Shown one piece after another: positions 1 to 13,299 of a stretch of DNA of 64,000 nucleotides (the first letter of the stretch is position 1; every line of letters begins with the position of its first letter). Source of the stretch: Volvox africanus (Eukaryota; Chlorophyta; Chlorophyceae; Chlamydomonadales; Volvocaceae). Location of the stretch: positions 868,001-932,000 of the forward strand of contig BSDZ01000022.1 of assembly GCA_030268105.1 (NCBI GenBank), read 5' to 3'. The translations under genes were made by a program, and so were the position numbers. The notes under the pieces were generated by a model. That model saw only the letters and a program-made list of their open reading frames with translations. It searched no databases and had not been told where the DNA came from.

Positions 1-2729
1 TCGGTCGGTCCGAAAAAACACTTCTTACGATGTGTTCAGGAAATAAAATGCCAACCCCCCGGTCACTCGTTATATTTCAACATGTACAAACGTAGATCAA
101 GTGGTAGGTGCACATGCTGCCTGTTGGACGTCAAACGGAGTAAACGGACGTTGAAATCATAGGCTGGCATGCATATGTGAAAGTACGTATCTACCTAGCA
201 AAAAATATTGTATTAATACTTGTCTACCCCAGCTGCCCCAGCCACGCATGACACCTTTGATGGGCTGTTGAGATACGTCTAAAGGCCTTTGTACGTGTAT
301 CTGCCATAACAAAAGGATGAGCATCTATTGGTGCGCGTTTCAGAAGCGTTATGTTAAAAGACTGTTTCACTGTCTCGGTACGATGGTTGACATACGATAA
401 GCGTGTGAATGAAGGAACCTATTTATGTAGGTTGCACGAACTACAAATGTACAGCGCCATGTGTTAAAGGATAAATATTCGTCACATTAAGATTAAGGCT
501 GTATACTATATATAAATAGAATAAAAAAGTAGCGATCCTTAAGCTGGATAGAGGTGGCCAGCTGGATCAGCCAAGCTGACTCGGCAGCAAGCTCACTATC
601 ATTGTTGCATGGTATACATCCCCTAAGATGGCCTACCTTGAGACGGAGTTAGAATGCCATGATTGCTTCTCATCAGCGATTATTGCATGTTAGATCCGGA
701 CGGCCAACTACTGTTTCTTATTAATGACGGAGAATTAGCCGGGGCGGTAAAGGGTTTGGGGGGTCCCCAGTGAGAGTCTGTGCAGCACATGTGATATATA
801 TACATATATATATACATATAATATGTGCTTATATTGCTGAACAGCATGAAAAATGTAATGTTAACATAACGGGATGTCCTTTTCGCGTGGGGGCCTGTGA
901 TATATATATATGGTACGGCTCTTCAGTCGTGTCTTGTCCGCCCTCACTGGCAGGACTCATCAGCAATGAAATGCTCCGCCTGGCAAGTGCGAACCCACGG
1001 CCCCTTAGAGGAGTCCTGGTGTTGCTGTGTGACCTGAAACCCACCTAAATGGCAGTGGGTGGTCCTAACGGGGCTGCGGGGCACATGCATGAACACGGGG
1101 CGTAGAGAACAAGAGAATCTACGAAATCAAACAACCCAGTTGTTAGGTATCAAAATTTTCACTAGTACAACCTTAGTGCCTCCTTTCAAATGTGAAACGC
1201 AATGCGTTTCGATTATTGGGCATGGCTTGAGTGCTTGCGAATGGCTACATCCAAACCTCCTTCATCCACCTGTTGCTAGCCGATGTCCATGCATGTATGT
1301 ACGAACGACTACTTCTGCATACCACACCTTATCATAGTTATCTTCTTTTTTCTTCGGAATGACTACTCATACCAGCACACACTTTACACTTCAGCGGCAG
1401 CCACCGGCACGTCACCATCCACACACTCCATCTGTGATGTTTACGTACGTAGATAGCTAGGCCAGGCACCATACATGATTACCTCGCCTCCCGCGTTCCC
1501 TCTATTGTATATTGTATTCCAAAAGCTATCATAGTTATCTGGTTCACGAAGTCACTCATGTTTGCGGGCTGATGGAGTCACGGCGGATTCTACGTGAATG
1601 ACGGCGTACGGCGCTTATTATATATCACGCGGGACCATATAACGTGCAAAAATTGCCCTAGAAATTCAGAATGTAAATTTACTGCGACAATAACCCTTGC
1701 ACTACAGACAGGCTACCTGACTTGACGGATAAGAAATTGTATTTTTAGGCGGCCGGAGGTTTAGGAACGTTGAAGGCAAAGCTACGCAAGGTGAGACCTT
1801 GAGTTGTCATTCTTTTTGTTACATGCTTCGCCCATGGTACCGAAACTTTTTCAAATTGTTTTGAGTCGAAGCGCAACTTAGGGCGTGAAGGAAAAACGCG
1901 CGGGCAACGCAAACATCGTAAATACAATAATATTGTGTGTCAAGATAATAAAAAGAAGAATTATCATCGCATTCTAGGATGGACTGTTCATGGGCGTCCA
2001 TCGTGAGCGGTCTTCGTCCATCGACGTCGACGTTCGTTGCATTCCAATTCAGATTTGCGCACTCGCTTAAAATTATACTATTTTTTCTACGGAATGTAGC
2101 CTTGTTGATCTGCTGCTGCCGGTCAACAGTGACGGATTGACGGCCTGCGCCGACGTCACGCACGTTACAAGGGGACTATGTGCACACAGCCTGAAAGCTT
2201 CTCTGCTTGGCCAGATTTCAACTGCCCGGTCCCTATTCGGTTGGCAGGCAGTCCCACGCCGCGTCTTGACCTACTGGCTAGCATCCGTCACGGTGAAGAC
2301 CTTCCCGCCGTTTGCCCAGCCAAACAGGACAACGTAAACAGGTACGAGTTTCAATTCTTCTTACTTGTTTTCTTTTGGGTTTTCCTCTGGACGTGCTACC
2401 ATCGATCTTAAACCAAGGCAGGGTTCCACCAGCCATGGGTTTTGGTAATGCGTCTGGGTAAGTAGATGCGGCTTCAAGGGTCCCTCCGCTTATCGAAACC
2501 TTGGAGCGCAGTGCACGCATGCCTGCATGAGCAACCGCCAGCCGCTAATGACCCACCCATGCTCTTCCCTTCATGGCGTGGTGAGCAGGTTGGAGATTAC
2601 AGGGTGTCCATACATGCCATACTGATTCATCATTGATTGATGCTTTATACTAACATGTATGAACATTTTGTTTCTGCGTCTGGGTTTAGAGGACTTGCGT
2701 TTTTTTAACTTTCTGGGCACATCTACTGC
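1..2729. other. Intergenic region, no supported gene
   Basis: No open frame here has convincing codon structure, splice-site support or a recognisable motif. The stretch is comparatively AT-rich and holds an alternating TA tract at about 789-822 and a shorter TATATATA run near 900. It may include the promoter and 5' untranslated region of the RGG-protein gene that starts at 2730, but no promoter element can be named. Confidence 0.6.
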
Positions 2730-5700
2730 ATGGCGCCGTCCGGGCCTCCACAGGCCAAAGACTTGTCTAGTACGACAGACAGCGACGACATGGAACAGGC
2801 CACTACTGCAGTCGCCGAAGCTGCCGCCGGGGAAATGGTGGCGAAGATTACTGGCCGCAGGCGGCGGCGTGACACTAACGCAGCCTCAGGGGACGTCGCT
2901 GGCAAGCAACTTGCAGCCGGGGTTGGCGGTGAAATTAAAGCATTAGCTGGCGGAAGGGTGCCCCGCAAAAGCGTAGGAGGCAAAGCGCCTGCTCGGGATG
3001 GCACAGGTGATGCGCCCAAGGCTCCGAAATCGAACAAAGACCGTCATGAGGAGGAGGGGCAGCAGGTAGTGGCGGAGGCGAGCCTCGAGCACAAGCGCCA
3101 AAGGCGCGACAGCGGCGCTGGCTCAACGCCAGCGGCTGGCCCCAGCAGTGCTTTGGAACTTGGTTATGGGGGTCGAAAAGCCGAGCTGAGAAGTGGAGGC
3201 GGGGCAGTGGGTCCTGGTGGCACCGGAAGCCCCGTGGCAGCAGGTCCCCAGAGGGGCCGTGCTTTGCGTGGCCGAGGGCGAGGGCGCGCCAGAGGCCAAG
3301 GTCGTCGCAGCACTGGTGGTGACCATGCTAAAGACATGGAAGAAGAAGCTGACGGACGGATAGTGAATGCCACTGCAGCCGAGGAAGCAGGTAATGGTCC
3401 TGGGAGTGCATGTTGAGCTGTCGTGTTACTTAACTCACTCGTACAAAGCATCTGCACCCGCAGTTGCTTGTGTGGCGTTTCCGGTGCCTCATGAGCTCAT
3501 CCCTCTGGTGCGGCGTTGCTGTCCTCTTGTTCCCAACGGCGCTTGTGCTTTACTACAAGCGTCGTCCACGGATTGTACCGGGCATATCCGCCTCACAGCG
3601 TCCTGGGTCGCCCTCTATATTTAGCCAAGAGTGCGCTGTTGAATAATTTGACCTTCCTAACAATTAGAACGATTCCCATTTTAGTTATGGGCCCAGTGTG
3701 CATATGCGCAAGCCGGTGATTGGTGTCAGAGCTATCGCTTTCAGCTGCTCACTATTGACTTCGCGATGGGACCTTGCCAGTGACACCTCTCTATGGCCAG
3801 ATTCCCATCTTGCGGTGCTGACATACGTCCCAGAAGAATAGTGTTCCGAGTTCTTGTTTTCTGTTTTGTTTTATTGTAATATTGTTGTCCGGCTGAAGAC
3901 ATTGGGTTGTACACGGGAAAATGCGGGCATCTATCCGCGATGTGGAATCCCACCTCGTAGAATTAAAAAATGCTCCTGAATGCGCTGCTGTCCATCACCC
4001 GCTGCCCCTCCATGTAAACCCTAAGCCCCACAATGAAATGACTCTTGATTCTGCGCTGAGGTCCCTGAAGTGACTTTCGCTGACTTTCAGTGTCTGTTGT
4101 TTCTGCTGTCTGAGTGCTAGGCTGCGAGGGATGGATATGCTGAAAGTGAAACATTCGTGGTTGTGCGCGCTGACTGATTACTTGCAGGACGTGCGGCCCG
4201 GTGGCGTGGCCGGGGCCGCAGAGACCAAGACACCCAGGGTAGCCGGGGCCGCACCGGGCGCGGTCAGGCCCGGGGGCACGGCCGGCGGAGCGATGTGAAT
4301 CCCAGTGATCGAGTCCTCCGGTCTAGGCCAGCAAGGGCCTCCAATGCTGGTGCTGATGGCGAGGAGGAGCAGGATCGGCGGGCGAAGGAGGAGGAGAACG
4401 AAGACGAAGACATGGTGACGGCTGAGGAAGATGCTGAAGAACCAGAGGAGAAGGCGGAGGGAGCGGGAAGGGAGTTGGAACTGGAGAGTGACCCGCGTAA
4501 CGTTGACGGCAGCGCATGGCAGGTGCGGTTCTGTTGCTGCATGGTAAGGAGGAACGCGCGGCCCTCACGGTGTCCCCCGGGGAAAGGGCACCACTAGGAT
4601 GTGGCCGTCGCAGCTTGAAGTTCGTCTGCCTTTGCGGTCTATGCGCCCAGGCAGTGGCTGGTGAGGTGCCGCGTTATGCAGCTTGGCGTAGGTATAGAGC
4701 ATGCTCTCTCTCGTCAGAAAGGTGTTTGATGGGAGGACATCCTTTTAACTTTGGTTCGGGCTATTGACCGAAGGCTTCAATCAATTCCAAGCAATCGATT
4801 CAAACTGATATTGCATAGCTCTCGGTTATATTGGATCGCAGCACAACACCATCTGTTTCCTCACATCCTAACACGGCCGCCATTGCATGAGCGGGACTAC
4901 GTTGAAACCTGCAATATTTAGCAACACATGGTGGGATTTCCTCCACCGCTGCTTGTTATGCTGGCATGCTGGCACGGTACGCAGGCAACTGAGCAGCCAG
5001 ACCCGCGCATGCGATCAAAATCCCTAAGGCCCTCCTTCAAACCGACTTCGCGTCTTAACCCCACTGCAGGCGCTGATGCAGCTTCAGAGCTTACAAGGCC
5101 CACCACGGCTCGATCCGGCCGGGGTCCACTCGCCGCGGGCACCTCAATCTGGCTCCGGAACCATGGCTTCGGTATTGGGTATAAACCCGGCGGACTTGCT
5201 CATGGCGTGGCAGGTGAGGCGGGGCTTGCCTTCTCGATGACATACCAGGATATTGAGCGGGTACGTGCGTGGGTTGGCGGATAGTATACACAGCTGATCC
5301 GGTTCGGCATATGCCGTACTGCTAGAAGAGGGAGGAAGACGCATGTGACGTAGCGACGCACCTGATTGTGAAATTTGGGAGCCGGAGGTAGGTTAGCCGT
5401 TGAGGGGTCGTTTTAAAAGAGAGAGTTTTGAAAGACGGCACACGTTAGTACGGGTCGGGGAGTGGTCCTCGTTAAGGGATTAACGAAAGGGGTCGTGAGT
5501 TTTATCGTCAGGCTGAGGTCATGTTGGGAATGCAGTGATGTGCTTTATAACGGTACGGATGAAAGAAAGTAGGGGGCCCAAGCACAGTTGTTTGAACACT
5601 TGGGTGTAAGTTACATTGGGTGGGGGCTGGTCAGAAGCGGCTCATCGGTACTCCAGGGAGGCTAGGGAACAAATCTTCCCAAGGGACTGGTCCTACCCCA

Positions 5701-6196
5701 GAGAACCCCACATCCGCACTGTTTTGCCTCATCGAGTCATAGCCCGCTGCCCTGGCGGCCCCTCAGCATTACCTTCGAAAAACATCCTTCCAGATTCACT
5801 CTTTCGGGGCATTGGGATTTCTCTTAACAAACAAAGCGGGTCGCTTCGTCAGAAGGACGATGGATGGCCCTCCCTCTCCGCATTCATGCCCGGTTCGATT
5901 TGATGTCATTTCACGGTCCCTTCCGGCCCGGCTAAACGGCCCCTGCTGCCAACCATCCCACAATCCCGTAGCGCCATCAAAACCTGGTGGAGGCCTCTGG
6001 CAAAATGCTGTTGCACGTGCTCGAAGTGGTAGGCGCCATGGGAGCCCCGAAAATGGCGAGCCAGGGCCGCCGGGACAGCACAGGCCTAGGAGTCGACATG
6101 GGTCGTGGCCTGGGTGGCAGGGGTCGCAGGCGGGATGAGAAAGGCGGGGGCCAGGGCGGCACGGCTCGCGGACGCGGGCGTGGCAGCAGGGGCTGA
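2730..6196 (+). CDS. RGG/GAR-rich charged protein, four exons
   Basis: Four exons join in phase: 2730-3390, 4188-4522, 5070-5213 and 5972-6196. They give 454 residues ending at TGA. Donors are GTAATG, GTGCGG and GTGAGG; acceptors are TTGCAG, CTGCAG and CCGTAG. Exon 1 is Ala/Gly rich with basic patches (GRRRRR) and ends in an RGRGRGRARG-type run. Exon 2 adds further GR repeats and then a long Glu/Asp-rich acidic segment. Exon 3 and the start of exon 4 encode a non-repetitive, probably helical segment containing NPADLLMAWQ and then LLHVLEVVG. The C terminus is again GRGRG-rich. RGG/GAR boxes commonly bind RNA and are arginine-methylated in nuclear or nucleolar proteins. That role is an inference, and the family is not recognised. 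The initiator ATG is the first in the open frame; an upstream exon cannot be excluded. Confidence 0.6.
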
Positions 6197-8473
6197 GCGA
6201 CCGTCAGCGCTGTCATCGCAGGCGTCAGCGTAGACTAATCGCTTTTGGAGCCTCGGGCTATGGTTGTACCGTGGCTGAAGGTTGTATGTACACTGCAGAA
6301 GCTTCCTCGTGAGGCCTAGGAATTTGTTTTTCCGTTACTCCGGAGAGACTCACTCCTTGAAGTCATGAATACAGGGGTGATAAATATAATATTTGGGGTT
6401 GATCTGGTCGAAGGACGCTATCTGTGTCTCTATTGGCTGGCTACTCAACTTCCTTGTGAACAATGGTACATGTTTTTTCGTCGTGTACCTCTCATGATTT
6501 GAGAGAGTACCTCTCATAATTTGAACATCTGCGGTTGGCTTTGATTTCACGTTTCAGATCATTGGTGGACAGGTGAGTTGGTGATGACGGCGGACGCGCA
6601 GGCCCCCCTGCAGGATATAACACTATATCGCCTCCCAAAGCATATTGGAGCAATACGCCGTTTTCCCTTCTTGTGGAATGGGAGTGAAGGTTCAGAGCGT
6701 CATGAGTTATGTTGAAGTAATGCACAGTCAGATTGGGCCCTGTGACCTTGTTTCATTCACTGACCATACGTTGTCACATGCTGGCGGGTGTTGCATCTCA
6801 CCACTGCTGACGCCCAGCCTGCCCGGAGCCCTTTGATGTCCACCCGTCCATCAGCCCCATTCCATAGGCTGCCAGTACATACATCATAGTTGCATCATCA
6901 ACGTGTCAAGAGACGTGAACATTAGGCGGGTAGATGAAGGAGTGGAGCTATACCGACTGCACAGAAGGCTGAGGAGCAGCCTGTCCAGAAGGGGGGGAAA
7001 AACCTTGGGACACGATGATACCTTTTTGCCGCATAGCTGTTGTCGTTGGACTCTTGAGGCTCGTTGCTGCTTGCATATGGTATACCCACACAGCGTTTGA
7101 ACCTGTTAAGGTCACTTGCTACGCACAAACACATTGTGTGCGCTGCCGTCATGACTGAGGATTTGGAAGTTCATGATGAAAAGGAGAAAAGCGTCGTGTG
7201 CCCTTACGTGTTTGTTGTTTGGCATCGTGCAGATTTTATTGTATGGCTCCGGTTCCCGACAATTCTGCGCTTTGAATGCATGGAAGAGTTGGCATGTCGC
7301 ACCTTCCTTTACTGCCGTACAGGGGCACGCATAATATTCAGTGGAGCACGCGTTTATCCCTATGCATTGTTGCCGTTCAGCTTTTAAGATGCGAGGCCCT
7401 AGGAAGTACGAGATTGTCAGATATAAAGTGGGTGGTGACCTCCATACGTGAGTAAACTGGATGCTCTTCCTTTCATCACCAAATCCTCCCGATAAGGCAG
7501 CCCCCAATAACCAACTTGGGATGGGGTCCCACAGATCGACCCGTGAATACTGACTGGGTCCACGGCATCCAGTCCACATCATGAAGCTCAGCTGATTATG
7601 GTGGATTGCCTGCTTCTCAGGAGACGCAATTTTGCTGGCCGCTCAGTAAGGCGCAGGCGCTAAGAAGATAGAGAATGGACAAGTAGGGTGTCGGCTTCCA
7701 CAAAGCCGGAAAAACGGCGGGGGCCCCCACAATCCGTACAGGCCGGTTATTTCACAATGAAACGGTTTGAAGTTTGCGATGATGCCGGCTCATGACGTTA
7801 AGCAGGCAAACGACTGCAAACGCAAGGGCAGGGACCTCACGCGAATCGCTTGGATCCCGGATACATGCCGCATCGATGGCCTGTACGGCAGACCGCAAAT
7901 GCTGCATCATGTCCAAAGCGAACGGCGAGGACGTCAAGTGTTAGAGTGTAAGTACTACTGATGGAAAGCTTTAAGCAGTATCTCCGAAATCCCTGCGGCT
8001 TCAGCAATTCACCCCACAGCATCGAGCTCCATGTCGGCACTGTGGAACTCTTCTGCCGCGAGAACTGGCTTAAATTAATTGTACACAGCGTTACATACGT
8101 TGTAGATAACTGTAAGCAAATTCGTCGACCTGCGGGTGGCAAATCGCCATGCCTGTGAGAGCAGCTTAGTCACCCAAACTGGTTATTCGATTTATTTCAC
8201 GCCGTCATGCCAGAATTCCATTATGAGAAACGCGGCACCTTTTGTAATGAAATTTAGGCCGAGAGGCGTTGATGTGACCTTGACCGGTGTCAAAGGAGAC
8301 TGACAAATTTGTTTGTACTTACACGATTGTTATTGGGCCAAAATAAAGATACCTTGCAATATAGAATGTAATATGTGACCAATATCGCGTTTCCGCCGGG
8401 CGAGATATTATGTTTGGTCCGTTACATCCTTCTTACAGAGGGACAGAGAGACAGAGAGACCGACGGACATGGG

Positions 8474-8540
8474 CAATCCCACAGGGCGGGGCCCCCCTGA
8501 GCGCTTCGCGCCGGGGTCCCGCCCAAAAAGTATGGGATTG
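8474..8540. repeat. GC-rich foldback (imperfect inverted repeat)
   Basis: The outer arms are CAATCCCA at 8474-8481 and TGGGATTG at 8533-8540. Inside them GGGCGGGGCCCC pairs with GGGGTCCCGCCC around a GCGCTTCGCGC loop. The whole 67-bp unit is nearly self-complementary. It could be a miniature foldback element or an RNA hairpin; no target duplication is obvious. Confidence 0.5.
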
Positions 8541-9124
8541 CGGTACCAGTCTCGTCACCACTGCTACTGCTTAGCTTTGCGTCATCGTCCCTGAGGGCCG
8601 CCGGCTAGCTGCAGCGTATCTTGCTCGCAAGGTGCCTGTTGATGCGTAAGGGTTGATTTCTGATCCTCTCCTATGAGATGAGCAAAAGCTGAAAAACACT
8701 CATGGGAATTTTGTTCATTTCTACGTATCCAAATACGATTATGTAAAGCACTCTGCAACCCAGCCCGCTGGCGAGAAGCGGCTTGATACCGCTTCTTGCT
8801 CGCGGGACATCAAGTCTAGCTGCTGGAGGCCTTCACAGCCGTCCATTGTGACTGTGCCCGCTCCTGCGCTCACCATTGCGGTCCGAATCCTGGTACCACA
8901 GCGGCTAGTACACAGTCCCACGCACGCCTCTCAAGCAACGAGCCGCCGCTGCCTATGCTGGTGCATGCATGCCTGTCAGGTATCTGCAACCTTCTTCCTC
9001 CAGGAAGCCTGCCGTGCCCATCCCAGTGTCACGCGCCATCTTTTTGTCGAATAAATTGCCAGGAATTTCTGTCAGCGTCCTTCACCCAACCGAAGAGAAA
9101 CCCCGCACATGCGTGAGAAGACTC

Positions 9125-9129
9125 TTACA
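9125..9129 (-). terminator. Candidate poly(A) signal (TGTAA on the minus strand)
   Basis: TTACA on the plus strand reads TGTAA on the minus strand, the usual poly(A) signal of volvocine algae. It lies about 400 nt past the stop codon of the glomulin-like gene. A 5-mer match is weak evidence on its own. Confidence 0.3.
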
Positions 9130-9524
9130 CCTCTTCACATGCCCGGCTCTTGTAGGGAGCGGCCTGGGAGCAACCTGGTCCTCGCATCCTACAACAGGCA
9201 ACTGTCAACACAATTCAAAGAGGCAAATACGAATATCAAGATGTTCCCACGTCTAGTGGTCTATCGTACCGAAACAGACGAACATACAAAGGCACTGTGC
9301 AATGCACACCACCACACAGCTGGCGCATTCTTGGTTCCAGCTGCCCATGCGGCGACTTGCCATTTGCAATCAAGTGTGCGTCACTGCGTTGCGCGAATTG
9401 CCAGTGGTTCATTTCATTGGTGTGTTCAAGAGTGCGCGCCCACGACACAACACAGACGTATGCACCTTGGCATGTGCATATCATATCCTGTCTTGGGGTC
9501 TTTGCTGCCCGCCCGCCCACGGCG

Positions 9525-12500
9525 TCAAACCCCGTTGTGGCCAAGCAGCTCCACGACGTAGTCAATGACCTCCTGCAACCGACTGAGGGCAGTGAGGCCT
9601 GCTACCACATCGCTAACTACCGCCACATTGCCGGCGAAGCGGTCAGCACCCCTACCGCCCAATACTCCCTGCTGCTGCTGCTGCTGCTGCTGCGTCAGCG
9701 GCAGCGTGTGGGGTAACGCTGTCATGGGTTTAAAAGCGCCATCTGCCAACGAGGACGATGGCGGCGGCGTTGGCGATGGCGATGGCAGCGGCATAGGCAT
9801 TGGCGACGCCGCCATACCGACTGCACCCTCCTCCAGCTCCACCTGCCGCTGTAGAATCGAAAGCGCGGCCGGTATGGTGCCGGACAACGGCCGCACCGCT
9901 GCATTGTAGACAGCGGCGAGCACTGCGCCGCGCGCAGCAACGACCACATTGAGCTGTGGGGCAACTGTGCCGTTGCCTGCAAGGATTGGAGTAGTGCTCT
10001 CACCGCTCTCGTCCGTCGCCTCTCTGCTCGGCTCTCGTTGCGCCGTGCAAGTCCCAGAGTTCGTTAATTCTTTCGGAGTCGCCGCTTCCGCCAGAGCTGC
10101 CTCCGCAGCGCGCTGGCGAAGACCCAGAAAACGCAGAACACTTACGGCGGCTGTAGCCGCGTCGGCATGATGCGTCAGGGTCGTCACTGCCGCCTCCGAT
10201 GGCTCAGCCTCATTAACCTGCTGCACCAATTGCAGCAGCTGCTCCAGAACCAGTAAAAGCACCCACGGCCCGGTGAAGGCAGCGTAGTTGCCGGCGTCAC
10301 CGCCACCGGCGCTACCTCTTGTGCCGCCGGCGATGGGCGCTGGCTCATGTCCGACGGCAAGGGTACGAGCGATCTCGCGTTGTAGTCGTTGCAAGGCCAA
10401 TGCCGAAACAGTCGGTGAGGGTCCCGCCGCCAGATATGCGAGGCACAAAGCACGCATGGATGGCGACAGCGCATCCAGCAGCAACTACGCAGCAGCCGAC
10501 GGACCCGTGGGTCAGCGCCATAGATTGCGAGTCGTTAACGGGGTTTGTTGGGGCATCGGGCATCCGTTGGAAATTAAGTACGCAATCCCCATGCTGAAGG
10601 CGGAGCTGGAACGGGGCGTTTATCCAGCCCCCCAGTAAATCCCTCAGATTTAGATAATCGAAATGGATAGATTGAACAACAACAAAAGATAACATGTGAG
10701 CTCAAACGCGGCCTGCGCAAGTTCGCACCTGAAGAGCGGTATGTGCCAGCGTCCGAGTGGCATCAGCCCCCGGTCCGGGTGACCCATGGGCCACGTTGAT
10801 CGCCGCAGTCGACGCCAGCCTGTCCGCCAGGGGCCTCAGCACTTGCTCTCTCTCGCCCAGGCGCGGCGTGTACTCATCCAGCACATCAATTAGTTCGTTG
10901 GCGGAGACGAGCCCTGACCGGCTGGCGAGCTGGTTGGCGACGGTGACCCACGGGTCATTAGTTTGTATTCCCAGCGGCAGTGGCGATGGCAGAGGCGGTA
11001 GCGGGTGCGACGCCCATATTGCTGTCAGTTCACCGCCGATGGTTCCACTCAACTCTACCGTATGAACATGCGGAGTAGTCGCAGCAGCATCCGCAATAGC
11101 AGCAGTAGCAGTAGCAGCACTAGCAATAACAGTAGCAGTAGCAGCCGGGGCAACAACGGGGACTTTCGCGGCCCCCACAGCGGCCATGCGGCGCACCCGG
11201 GCGCTCCCGGCCGCCAGCAGCTGTAGCGCCCGGTTCAACTGAACGGCGCTTTCCCATGCCACAGCGTACCGCAGTAGCACATCACAAGCTTCCAGCAGCA
11301 CCTACATGGAAGGAAGAGAAAGAATGGAAAAGCCCACTTCCCGAACGGAAGTGGAGGGGGAAAAGCCGGTTTCTTCATACACCGTGTCACCTCCGGGTGC
11401 CGACAACAGACGAGTCACACACGCGAGTCCGCGAGTCTGGGAAACCAGCCAAGGCTACCTTCAGGGCCCCAAGGGGGTCGCCCTCACGTGCTTCCGGAGC
11501 GGCCGGACAGTTCCACCCACGGGCACTAGCGGCAGTAGCAGTAGCGGCAGTAGCAGACGCAGTTGTGGCTGTAGCAAACGCAGTAGAGGCAGTAGGGGTA
11601 GCTATAGCCGTGGGAGCAGAGGCAGCCGTAGCCAGCCACAGAATTGTGGCGGCGCCTAAGAGAGGCAGCTCGGGGTCGAAGGCCACCTGGGTGGGGGATG
11701 GAAGCGACGGGGAGGGGGAAGGGGGGGGACATGGAAAGGGAGGTGTGAGGCGCTGAGGATCCCTAGGGCCACACAGAAGGGTTTAGGGATAAAATGTAAA
11801 TGAGTGGGGTATAAAATGACATGAGTTGAAACCAAGCGCCAAAGCTTGTGAGCTGGTGCCGTTATCGCACAGGGTGACGGCAGTACCCACCTCCATATCG
11901 GAATCTGCCGCCGCTACCGCCGCAGCCCACAAGGACGACCAGTCCACGGCGCCGCCGTCGCCACCGCCGCCTCGTCCGTTACCACTCGAGGCCGCATGCT
12001 CGACCCCACGGCTGCCGCCCACGTTTTCCACGCTGATCCCAGGCCGCCGTTGTTGTTGTTGTTGTTGCTGCTGCTGCTGTTGCCCAGATTGGCTCGGCGG
12101 CGGCAGCAGATAGGTCCCTAGCAGGAGATTCAGCAGCGCCGCCGCCGCTTGCGTCCCACACCAGGATCCGGCAGGGGCGGCAACCCCACCGCCACCGCCA
12201 CCGCCACCGGCGGACGGAATCGGGCCCCACGCTGGCGATAGGGCGCCGAAAAGCGCCAGTAGCCACGCACTGAGGCGGCGGCGCTCGCAGCTGGACGCAG
12301 CGGCGCCTCTGGCGGCGGCGTTACTGTCTGCAGTGGTGTGTCGGGAGGTCAGCGGGAGGGCTGAGAGCTCTGTTTCGAGAACCTGCGACCGAAGGATGGG
12401 GCAACAGAGCTGTAGTTAAGGAAAGCATTAGGCATCTCACAGCTCTCCTCCACCGGACTGGCGGAGACGGAAAGCATCAGAGGCACACGTGTGTAGCCCT

Positions 12501-13265
12501 ACACTTCAGCACGACACCCAAGGGACCTCCCAGCTCGCAAAAGCCCATTCCAAGTGTTTTTTCCCTGGCGGGTTTTCTTCACGTCACCCCACAACCCACA
12601 TACCAGGTCTTGCAGCTGCTGCGCAAACGATACGAAGGGCGCCACAAGCCGCATCTCTTCTTCGTGCCATATCTCCATTATCGTCTCCGCCTCCGCCTCC
12701 GCCTCCACCTCCGCCTGATGCCCGTCCCCACTCACTCGGCTGCGGCCACCGTTGCGAGCAGTAGCGGCAGCTCGACGGCCCCCGGCCACAGCGGCAGTGG
12801 TAGCGACGGCAGCTGCCCCCGCCTCCGCCATCTCTCGTACAACTGTCAATTTCTGTCCCTCCGTCGCCGCCAAGTTGGCTACTGCGGCTAGGCAGGACAG
12901 CGCCACCGGCAGCCGGCGGCGCTGTACAGCAGCCACCAGGCGAGGGATAAGGTCCAACAGTCGAAGCAGCATCATGTGAGTGGGCGCGTCTGGGTCGGCG
13001 CTGCGATGGGAAGGAATGAGGGGTCCATATGAAGACCCAAGAGGGACTTTCTGGAGGAACGCATGAGAGTCGAATGACGCCTGGACGGGATTTCAGGGGA
13101 CCATGTGATATGGGCTTATGGAGGGGACGAAAGCAACATACGATACGATAAATCACATCTCCCTTGAGCTGTCCCCGACTTCACCGCACTATCCGTTTAA
13201 ACCTGTCAGCTGAAAACACATGTCGCCAAATGACACATGCGAGCGAGAACTTAACCACCACCACC

Positions 13266-13299
<34 letters not shown>

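Larger units (their letters stand above)
6197..9524. other. Intergenic region with no supported gene
   Basis: About 3.3 kb between the RGG gene and the 3' end of the glomulin-like gene. The open frames, the longest being a minus frame at 7112-7582, show no motif, no splice logic and no family resemblance. The stretch holds a GC-rich foldback at 8474-8540 and, near its right end, a candidate poly(A) signal for the minus-strand gene. Confidence 0.55.

Noticed and set aside
1745..1927. Short minus-strand frame with a Lys/Arg-rich protein-like end (NVPKPPAA)
   Set aside because: 60 codons only, no family resemblance, no ATG with support and no poly(A) signal nearby.
7112..7582. 156-codon minus-strand open frame
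   Set aside because: No domain, no splice support, mixed composition and overlap with equally long meaningless frames on the other strand.
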